From: DATHSN01 sp035464115
Lineage (GTDB): Bacteria; Actinomycetota; Acidimicrobiia; Acidimicrobiales; SKKL01
DNA: 19,864 bases
Assembly (NCBI GenBank): GCA_035464115.1
Contig: DATHSN010000335.1
Span: 1 to 19,864 of the forward strand
Direction of reading: 5' to 3'
Shown: piece after piece, positions 13,940-19,864 of the stretch
How the letters are laid out: every line of letters begins with the position of its first letter
Position numbering within the stretch: position 1 is the stretch's first letter
The notes under the pieces: model-generated
Seen by the model: only the letters and a program-made list of their open reading frames with translations
The model's database searches: none
What the model was told of the DNA's origin: nothing
Made by a program: the position numbers and the translations under genes

Positions 13940-14653
13940 TCAGACGGCCCGGGCCAGCGCGACGATCGCCGAGGCCGCCGACACGGCGAGCACCGCGACC
14001 CGCGTCCAGCCTCCGTCGAGCACCCGGTTGAGGTGCCGGCTCAGGACGAACCCGAGCACCACCCCGGGCACGAGGATGAGCGACGTCAGCAGCGCGTCGA
14101 GCCCGAACCGGCCGACCACCACCAGCGACACCACCGACAAGATCCCGCCGATGGTGAAGAAGCGGGCCAGCGCGCCCCGCAGCACCGGACCGGTGGCGTC
14201 CTGGTAGGCGAGCGCCATGGGTGGCCCTCCGATGCCAACGACGGTCGCCATGAACCCCGACAGGGTGCCGGCCCCGACGAGGGTCGGCGCGGTGCGGCGC
14301 ACGCGGAACCCGCCGACGGAGAGGCCGACACCGACGAGGATCAGCACCGGGAACAGCACCGCCAGCCGGTCCGAGGGCAGCGCCACGAGCGCCGCGGCGC
14401 CGAGAGCGGTGCCCGGCACCCGTCCCACCAGCGCCCACCCGGTGGAGCGCAGCCCGTCGTGCTCGGGCTCGCGCAGCACCATCAGCGCGTTGAGCGCGAG
14501 CCCGGCCACGAGGACGGGGCCGGGCACCAGCTCGGGGTCGATGAGCACCAGGGCAGGGGCGGCGACCAGGTTCGCCCCGAACCCGACGGCGCCCTGGATC
14601 ACCGCGCCGATCGTCATCACCGCGAAGATGACGGCGATGTCGGTGGGGCTCAC
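13940..14653 (-). CDS. TauE/SafE-family membrane permease (sulfite exporter family)
   Basis: Polytopic inner-membrane protein, 237 aa, of the TauE/SafE family, whose known members export sulfite or organosulfur anions; the substrate here is unknown. The family's internal repeat is visible: GAVIQGAVGFGANLVAAPA (16-34) and GFMATVVGIGGPPMAL in the second half, each starting a bundle of hydrophobic segments. The GTG at 14653 overlaps the stop of the upstream ABC exporter gene as GTGA (14650-14653), so translation is probably coupled and the permease is part of the MarR operon. A combined efflux role with the exporter is inference. Confidence 0.88.
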   Translation of the reverse strand: MSPTDIAVIFAVMTIGAVIQGAVGFGANLVAAPALVLIDPELVPGPVLVAGLALNALMVLREPEHDGLRSTGWALVGRVPGTALGAAALVALPSDRLAVLFPVLILVGVGLSVGGFRVRRTAPTLVGAGTLSGFMATVVGIGGPPMALAYQDATGPVLRGALARFFTIGGILSVVSLVVVGRFGLDALLTSLILVPGVVLGFVLSRHLNRVLDGGWTRVAVLAVSAASAIVALARAV

Positions 14654-16587
14654 CCGCCGGTCGAGGAGGTGCGCTCCTCACCGAGGTGGCTGGCGTAGGT
14701 GGCCCACATCGCGGCGTAGCGGCCGCCCGCCACCACCAGCTCGTCGTGGGTCCCGAGCTCGACCACGCCGCCGTCGTCGATGACGGCGATGCGGTCGGCG
14801 CGCTGTGCCGTCGACAGGCGGTGGGCGATCACGATGGCGGTGCGCCCGTCGAGCAGCACGTCGAGCGCCGCCTCCACCTTCGTCTCGGACTGCAGGTCGA
14901 GGTTCGAGGTCGCCTCGTCGAGGACGACCACCCGTGGTCGGTACAGGAACGTGCGGGCGAGGGCGAGGAGCTGGCGCTCACCCGACGACAGCGAGACACC
15001 GCGCTCGTGGCACGGGGTGTCGAGCCCGTCGGGCATCCGGTCGACCAGGTCGTCGATGCCCACCGCGCGGCACGCCTCGCGCACGTCGTCGTCGCTGGCG
15101 TCGGGGCGGCCGAAGGCCACGTTGTCGCGGATGGATCCGTGGAACAGGAACGGCTCCTGGGGCACGACGCCGATCTGGCCCCGCAGCGAGCGCAGGGTGA
15201 CGTCGCGCACGTCGTGGCCGTCGACGAGGACCCGCCCCGACTGCGGGTCGTAGAACCGGGTGACCAGCTTGGCCACGGTGGACTTGCCCGCGCCCGTGGG
15301 CCCCACCAGCGCGAACGTCTCGCCGGGACGGATCTCGAGATCGACGTCGCGCAGCACCGGTGCGGCCGGGTCGTATCCGAACGTGACCCCCTCGAGGACG
15401 ATGCCCCCGGCGATCGGCGGGAGCTCGCGGGCATCGGCGCGCTCGACGACGGCCGAGGGGGTGCCGAGCAGGTCGCGCAGCTTGGCCGCCGCGGCCTGGC
15501 CCTGCTGGTACTGGTTGTAGAGCTGCACGATCTGTTGGATCGGAGCGAAGAACATGGTCAGGTACAGCGTGAAGGCGAACAGGTCGCCGAGGCTGATCCG
15601 CCCGTCGAGCACCAGGCGCCCACCCACGAGCAGGATCACCGCCTGGCCGACCACGCCGATCGCCTCGGTGCTGGGCCCGTAGATCGCGCCGACCTTGGCG
15701 GTGTAGTCGTTGGCGTCGCGGTAGGCCCCGACCACGTTGCGGTGGTGGACCACGTTGTGGCGGCGACGGTTGTGGGCGGTGATGATCCGCACGCCCGACA
15801 GTCCCTCTTGCAGGTCGGCCATGACGTCGGCGATGCGATCGCGCACCGCGGCGTAGCCCCGGTCGCTCGCCGAGCGGAACCACAAGGTGAGTCCGAACAT
15901 CGCCGGCACGACCAGCAACAAGGTGACCGCGGCCATCAGCGGGTCGAGCGCGATCAGCACCCCGGTGATGATCGCCAGGGTCAGCGCCTGCACCGCCAGC
16001 TGCACCAACCCCTCTTGGAACAGCTGGGTGAGCGCGTCGATGTCGCTGGTCATCCGGGTCATCAGCCGACCCGCCTTCTCCTCGGTGTAGAAGCCGAGGG
16101 GGAGGCGCTGGAGGTGTGAGAACACCCGGATCCGCAGCTGCTCCATGAGCCGCTCGCCGAGCGTCCCGGTGAAGGCGATCCGGGCCCGCCCGGCCAGGGC
16201 GTTCACCACGATGCTCGCCAGGTAGACCAGCGAGATGGCGAGCAGCGTGTCGAACTCGCCGGGGGTGATGCCCTCGTCGATCGCCAGGCGGGTGATGAAC
16301 GGGCCGGCGGTGAGCGCGACGGTCTCGACGATGACGAGCACGGCGGCGACGACCAGCGCGCCGAGGTGGGGCTGCAGGAACGTGCGCAGCGTGAACGGGC
16401 GCGGGTCGGGGTCGACGTGGTGGAACTCGACCTCGGGTGCGGGGTGCTCCGGCTCGTGCTCGAGCTCGCGCTCGACCCGCTCGCGCAGCTCCGACGGGAT
16501 GCCGGCGAACGGCAGCCCGCTGGCCGCGTTGGTGGCGTTGGCGCCCGCACCCGCGAACGGGCTGCCGGCCGGGGGACCCCAGCCCAT
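14650..16587 (-). CDS. ABC exporter half-transporter, canonical catalytic site (second subunit)
   Basis: A 645-aa type IV exporter subunit: about 65 polar N-terminal residues, six membrane helices (about 75-360), then an ATPase domain. Motifs are Walker A GPTGAGKST (429-437), Q-loop Gln477 (VVPQEPFLF), Walker B VVVLDEATS with catalytic Glu558, and H-loop His589 (IAHRLST). The signature reads LSSGERQ (533-539) instead of LSGGQ. Together with the first subunit, which has the opposite set of changes, this indicates a heterodimer with one active ATP site. ATG 16587 overlaps the upstream stop as TGATG. A fused 1222-residue reading frame extends upstream, but its first 577 residues are an out-of-frame shadow of the first subunit. 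Substrate unknown; multidrug or lipid-like compounds are usual. Confidence 0.92.
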   Translation of the reverse strand: MGWGPPAGSPFAGAGANATNAASGLPFAGIPSELRERVERELEHEPEHPAPEVEFHHVDPDPRPFTLRTFLQPHLGALVVAAVLVIVETVALTAGPFITRLAIDEGITPGEFDTLLAISLVYLASIVVNALAGRARIAFTGTLGERLMEQLRIRVFSHLQRLPLGFYTEEKAGRLMTRMTSDIDALTQLFQEGLVQLAVQALTLAIITGVLIALDPLMAAVTLLLVVPAMFGLTLWFRSASDRGYAAVRDRIADVMADLQEGLSGVRIITAHNRRRHNVVHHRNVVGAYRDANDYTAKVGAIYGPSTEAIGVVGQAVILLVGGRLVLDGRISLGDLFAFTLYLTMFFAPIQQIVQLYNQYQQGQAAAAKLRDLLGTPSAVVERADARELPPIAGGIVLEGVTFGYDPAAPVLRDVDLEIRPGETFALVGPTGAGKSTVAKLVTRFYDPQSGRVLVDGHDVRDVTLRSLRGQIGVVPQEPFLFHGSIRDNVAFGRPDASDDDVREACRAVGIDDLVDRMPDGLDTPCHERGVSLSSGERQLLALARTFLYRPRVVVLDEATSNLDLQSETKVEAALDVLLDGRTAIVIAHRLSTAQRADRIAVIDDGGVVELGTHDELVVAGGRYAAMWATYASHLGEERTSSTGG

Positions 16588-18494
16588 CAGCCGTCGACCC
16601 CGGTGGGCTCGTCGGAGGTGACCTGGGCGAGGATCTCCGCGTAGCGGGGCTCGGTGGCGAGCAGCTCGGCGTGGGGGCCGTCGGCCAGCACCCGCCCCGC
16701 GTCGAGCAGCACCACCCGGTCGGCGAGGGCGATGGTCGACAGGCGATGGGCGATGACGAGGGTGGTGCGGTCGGCCATGAGGGTGTGCAGGGCCCCGTGG
16801 ATCCGCGACTCGACCTGCACGTCGATGGCGCTGGTGGCGTCGTCGAGCACGAGGATCGGCGGGTTGACCAGCAGCGTGCGGGCGATGGCGATGCGCTGGC
16901 GCTGCCCGCCCGAGAGGGTGTAGCCCCGCTCGCCGACGATGGTGTCGTAGCCGTCGGGGAGCTCGCGGATGAACCCGTCGGCGTCGGCGGCCCGGGCGGC
17001 GGCCTCGACCTCGGCGCGCGAGGCGTCGGGGCGTCCGTAGGCGATGTTGTCGTGCAGCGAGACCGAGAAGAGGAACGGCTCGTCGAGCACCAGCCCGACG
17101 TGGTGGCGCAAGCTGGCCAGGGTGACGTCGCGCACGTCGTGGCCGTCGATGAGCACCGCCCCGGCGTCGACGTCGTAGAACCGGTCGACGAGGCGCACCA
17201 CCGTGCTCTTGCCGCTGCCGGTGCGGCCGACCAGCGCCACCGACTCGCCGGGCTCGATCGTCAGGTCGAACCCGTCGAGGATCGGTGGTCCGTCGCCGTA
17301 GCCGAACCGCACGCCCCGCAGCTCGACCCGGCCGCGCACCCCATCGAGGTCGACCGCGCCGGGACGATCGACGATGTCGGGCTCCTCGTCGAGGATCTCG
17401 AAGATCCGCTGGGCCGAGGCGCGGGCCCGCTGGCCCATCATCAAGAAGAAGCCGAGCATCCGGAACGGCGCCTGCAGCATGATCACGTAGGCGTTGAAGG
17501 CCAGCAGCGTGCCGATGGTGACCTGGTCCTCGATCACCAGCCAGCCGCCGTAGAGCAGCACCATGGCCACGCCGAGGCGGGGCAGGCTCTCCATCACGGG
17601 GTTGTGCCGGGCGCGGGCGTCGACCATCCGCACCGCGCTCCACCGCAGGCGGCGGGCGGCCTCGGCCAGCGCCTCGACCTGGCGCTCCTCGGCGGCGAAC
17701 GACTTCACCACCCGCACCCCGTTGACGTTCTCGTCGACGATGGTGGCGACCTCGGCCTGGCGGGCCTGGTTGATCCACGACAGCGGGAAGATCCGGTCGC
17801 GCAGCCGCTTGCCCGACACGTAGACACCCGGCAGCGCAGCGACGGCCACGATGGTGAGGGGCACGTGGATGGTGAGCATGAAGGCGAGGGCCAGCCCGAA
17901 GGTGACCAGGGTCATGGCGATGAGCGGGGCGAACGTGAGGAACATCTGCACGGCGCGGATGTCGGAGTTGGCCCGCGAGATCAGCTGGCCGGACTGGACC
18001 CGGTCGTAGAACGAGAACGACAGGCGCGACAGGTGGGCGTACATGATCGAGCGCAGGTCGTACTCGAGGCGGTACGCCATCCGGTACATGCCGAACCGGT
18101 AGACGAACGCCAGCAGCCCCCGCGCCACCCCCAGGCCCACGAGCACCCACACGTAGGGCGCCAGCTCGGCGTCGCGGGCGACGAGCGCACGGTCGATCGC
18201 CAGCCGCGTGACCGCGGGCACCGCCACCTGGGCGAGCAGGGCGAGGAAGGCCACCACGAGCGACCCGACGACGAGGGTGCGGTGGGCGAGCACGACGGGC
18301 AGCATCCGGCGGATCCACCCGGCGTCGCGATCGGGCGAGATGGTGGCCGACGGCGGGTCGTAGCGGGGGCTGACGCCCATCGGCTCGAAGCGCGACGGGG
18401 CGGTGTCGTCGAGGCCGGGCCCGGCGCCGGGTGCTGGTGGAGCGGGTGCGCTGCTGGGCGCGGACGTGTCGGGGCGCGGTCCCGTGATCGTCAC
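16587..18494 (-). CDS. ABC exporter half-transporter, degenerate ATP site (first subunit)
   Basis: A 635-aa exporter subunit: about 60 Pro/Ala-rich disordered residues, a six-helix domain (about 68-350), then an ATPase domain. Walker A is GRTGSGKST (423-431), the signature is the standard LSGGQRQ (527-533) and the H-loop is His583 (IAHRLST). Two changes mark a degenerate site: the catalytic glutamate after Walker B is aspartate (Asp552, VLDDATSAID), and the Q-loop glutamine is aspartate (Asp471, LVLDEPFLF). This matches the non-catalytic partner in heterodimeric exporters such as TM287/288. GTG 18494 overlaps the marR stop as GTGA, so all three genes are probably coupled. Substrate unknown. 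Confidence 0.92.
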   Translation of the reverse strand: MTITGPRPDTSAPSSAPAPPAPGAGPGLDDTAPSRFEPMGVSPRYDPPSATISPDRDAGWIRRMLPVVLAHRTLVVGSLVVAFLALLAQVAVPAVTRLAIDRALVARDAELAPYVWVLVGLGVARGLLAFVYRFGMYRMAYRLEYDLRSIMYAHLSRLSFSFYDRVQSGQLISRANSDIRAVQMFLTFAPLIAMTLVTFGLALAFMLTIHVPLTIVAVAALPGVYVSGKRLRDRIFPLSWINQARQAEVATIVDENVNGVRVVKSFAAEERQVEALAEAARRLRWSAVRMVDARARHNPVMESLPRLGVAMVLLYGGWLVIEDQVTIGTLLAFNAYVIMLQAPFRMLGFFLMMGQRARASAQRIFEILDEEPDIVDRPGAVDLDGVRGRVELRGVRFGYGDGPPILDGFDLTIEPGESVALVGRTGSGKSTVVRLVDRFYDVDAGAVLIDGHDVRDVTLASLRHHVGLVLDEPFLFSVSLHDNIAYGRPDASRAEVEAAARAADADGFIRELPDGYDTIVGERGYTLSGGQRQRIAIARTLLVNPPILVLDDATSAIDVQVESRIHGALHTLMADRTTLVIAHRLSTIALADRVVLLDAGRVLADGPHAELLATEPRYAEILAQVTSDEPTGVDG

Positions 18495-18967
18495 GCGCCG
18501 GCGAGCTTCTCGTCGCGGCTCACGTTCAAGGCCCGCTCCCACGCGGCGAGCCCGGCGAAGGCATCGGCCTGCTCGCCGGCGTCGACCCGCTCGGCCACCT
18601 CGACGAGCCGGGCGGTGACGGCCGTGTCGGCGCGATCGAGCGCGGCGAGACCGGCCTCGGTGACCGCGTGGCTCACCCGCCGCCGATCGGACGGATCGGG
18701 CTGGCGCTCGACCAGGCCCTTGGCGACCAGCCCGTCGACGAGGGCGGTGACGCTCGGACGGCTCACGCCGAGCTTGCCGGCGAGGGCCGACGCCGCGGCC
18801 GACCCGCCCTCGGCCAGGAACACCAGCATCCGGTACTGGGGGAGCGACATCTCGACCTCTCCCAGGGCGTTCTCGACCACGCGGGCCAACCGGGCGGCAG
18901 CGCGCCCGGCGGTGGGTCCGGTGGGCGCGGCGACGGTGGGCGCGGCAGGTGTGGGGCGCGACGGCAC
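18491..18967 (-). CDS. MarR-family transcriptional regulator
   Basis: Likely repressor of the exporter operon that it leads. From GTG 18967 the protein is 158 aa, a normal MarR length. SLPQYRMLVFLAEGG (41-55) is followed by the helix-turn-helix SALAGKLGVSRPSVTALVDGLVAKGLV (about 60-86) and the wing DPSDRRRVSHAVTEAG (91-106), all typical of MarR. An upstream in-frame TTG at 19042 would add 25 residues over the operator and promoter; it is rejected because CACACT lies 6 nt before GTG 18967 and a perfect dyad lies just behind it. The ligand is unknown. Confidence 0.9.
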   Translation of the reverse strand: MPSRPTPAAPTVAAPTGPTAGRAAARLARVVENALGEVEMSLPQYRMLVFLAEGGSAAASALAGKLGVSRPSVTALVDGLVAKGLVERQPDPSDRRRVSHAVTEAGLAALDRADTAVTARLVEVAERVDAGEQADAFAGLAAWERALNVSRDEKLAGA

Positions 18968-18973
18968 TTGGTG

Positions 18974-18993
18974 AGTGTGTCGAATGATTCGAC
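18974..18993 (-). promoter_or_regulatory. marR promoter and perfect 7-1-7 operator
   Basis: GTCGAAT-G-ATTCGAC (18979-18993) is a perfect 15-bp dyad starting 12 nt upstream of the marR GTG. It abuts a -10-like CACACT (minus strand, 18974-18979). Dyads of this size directly before marR genes are usually autoregulatory. The same arms recur at 13041-13074. Binding by this MarR is inference. Confidence 0.6.
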
Positions 18994-19060
18994 TCTCGAC
19001 AAGCCGCGGCCCGTCCCGGCCCCGTTCGTCACGCGATCGCAATCTTGGTCGTGACCGGGC

Positions 19061-19066
19061 TAGTGT
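19061..19066 (+). promoter_or_regulatory. -10-like box TAGTGT for the secreted coiled-coil gene
   Basis: TAGTGT is followed by 8 nt and then GTG 19075, and there is no Shine-Dalgarno. This fits a leaderless start in the 107-nt region divergent to marR. Pattern-based inference. Confidence 0.4.
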
Positions 19067-19074
19067 GCCCAGCC

Positions 19075-19864
19075 GTGCGCACCGTGGTGGCCGGGCTCCT
19101 CGCCCTCGTGCTGGTGGCGTCGGTCGCCGGTGGCGCGTCGGCGGTCGACGTGTCCGACCTCCCGCCGTCCTACGCCGCCGACATCGCGGCCGCGCAGGAG
19201 GCGGCCCAGGCCGCCACCCAGGAGCTCTCCGACGCCGAGACCGCCCTCGGCCGCCTCGAGGGCGAGATCGACGCGGTGCGCCAGCGCACCGCCACCACCG
19301 AGGCCCGGCTCGCCGAGCTGCGCCTCGAGGTCCAGCAGGTCGCCATCGGCCGCTACACCCGGTCGGGCACCGAGGTGCCGTCGATCGTCGACGACGACAT
19401 CAACCGCCAGGCGCGGGCCAACGCGCTGGCCCGCTTCGTCACCCAGGACGACGCCGACGCCATCGACGAGTTCCGCGCCGTGTCCGAGGACCTCGAGGTC
19501 GCCCGCGCCGATCTCGACGAGCTCGTCGAGCGCCAGCGCGAGGTCATGGCCGATCTCGACGAGCGCCGCCAGGCCCTGTTCGCCGAGCTCGACGAGCTCC
19601 AGCGGCTCGAGGCCGAGCGCCAGGCCGAGATCGACCGGCGCGTCGCCGAGGAGCAGCGGCGCCAGGCCGAGGAGCGTCGCCGCCAGCAAGAGGCCGAGGC
19701 GGCCCGGCTCGCCGAGCAGCGCGCCGCGGCCGCCGCCGCCGAGGCGGCCCGACGGCCGGCCACCCCGACCCCGGCCCGGCCGACCCCGACCACGCCGGCG
19801 CCCACCACGCCGGCCCCCACCCCCGAGACGGAGTCGCCCGCCGCGGCGCCACCCGCCCCGTCGG
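19075..19864 (+). CDS. Secreted coiled-coil protein, N-terminal part (probable peptidoglycan hydrolase or its activator)
   Basis: The first 263 codons are present and the gene runs off the window. Residues 1-23 form a signal peptide (VRTVVAGLLALVLVASVAGG, then ASA before the likely cleavage). Residues about 35-88 and 140-222 are long Glu/Arg/Ala coiled coils (for example EEQRRQAEERRRQQEAEAAR). Between them sits a short non-coiled section with IGRYTRSGTEVPS. From about 224 there is a Pro/Thr linker with TPTPA and TTPAPT repeats. This layout resembles FtsX-activated cell-wall hydrolases (RipC, PcsB, EnvC types), whose NlpC/P60 or M23 domain would follow the linker outside the window. That domain is not seen, so the function is inferred. 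Confidence 0.8.
   Translation, partial: MRTVVAGLLALVLVASVAGGASAVDVSDLPPSYAADIAAAQEAAQAATQELSDAETALGRLEGEIDAVRQRTATTEARLAELRLEVQQVAIGRYTRSGTEVPSIVDDDINRQARANALARFVTQDDADAIDEFRAVSEDLEVARADLDELVERQREVMADLDERRQALFAELDELQRLEAERQAEIDRRVAEEQRRQAEERRRQQEAEAARLAEQRAAAAAAEAARRPATPTPARPTPTTPAPTTPAPTPETESPAAAPPAPS

Noticed and set aside
14650..18318. A single 1222-residue ABC fusion protein
   Set aside because: Only the last 645 residues are ABC sequence. The upstream part is the first subunit read in the wrong frame; the true gene boundary is TGATG at 16585-16589.
16437..18974. Plus-strand open frame of 845 codons
   Set aside because: Antisense shadow of the first ABC exporter subunit and marR, rich in His, Gln, Arg and Gly with no domain.
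19740..19830. Tandem repeat or CRISPR-like array
   Set aside because: The ACGCCGGC/CCCACC repetition encodes the Pro/Thr linker of the secreted protein; there are no spacers or regular repeat units.
19060..19852. Minus-strand frames at the right end
   Set aside because: They are antisense to the coiled-coil gene; their apparent Leu-rich or Ser-rich repeats are the reverse reading of Glu/Arg/Ala codons.

Overview
The window is very GC-rich DNA, densely packed with genes, with GTG starts and four-base stop/start overlaps throughout. This fits an actinobacterium. The gene mix, the many TANNNT boxes 6-8 nt before start codons (leaderless style) and the coiled-coil/winged-helix protein suggest class Acidimicrobiia, but that placement is inference. 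I saw no rRNA, tRNA, IS element, phage gene or CRISPR array. The content looks chromosomal and mostly housekeeping or metabolic.

Layout, left to right. Positions 1-95 hold the last 30 codons of an unidentified plus-strand gene, facing folE (GTP cyclohydrolase I, minus strand). A short divergent promoter region separates folE from a 49-codon membrane-protein ORF and then a glutaryl-CoA dehydrogenase. A clear TPP riboswitch (about 2229-2318) leads a plus-strand thiamine operon: thiamine pyrophosphokinase, ThiB-like lipoprotein, two-domain permease ThiP and ATPase ThiQ. A threonine/serine dehydratase-like PLP enzyme follows, its start overlapping the thiQ stop. Then, 51 nt later, comes an IlvX-like ThDP-dependent enzyme. 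Next are dps plus a Fur-family regulator (overlapping, with a 7-1-7 dyad at the promoter) and an SRPBCC protein. Convergent to these is a DUF302 protein whose promoter carries a CsoR/CstR-like palindrome, with an alpha/beta hydrolase diverging from it.

From about 12.3 to 19.0 kb everything reads on the minus strand. A marR gene, two ABC exporter half-transporters and a TauE/SafE permease form an overlapping operon. A stand-alone ModF/YlmA-type ATPase follows behind its own promoter box. Then comes a 34-bp perfect palindrome and a coiled-coil/winged-helix protein whose reading frame has no stop before it runs through the opposing hydrolase gene. The right end holds the start of a secreted coiled-coil protein, probably a cell-wall hydrolase, divergent from marR.

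The genes suggest several linked units: TPP supply and a TPP-using enzyme behind one riboswitch; iron or peroxide defence by Dps with its own Fur-type repressor; and a MarR-controlled heterodimeric exporter whose two ATP sites are degenerate in complementary ways. Nothing here is clearly a wholly new system. The most interesting points are the extended TPP-riboswitch gene cluster, the operator-like palindromes, and the unresolved 3' end of the winged-helix gene.
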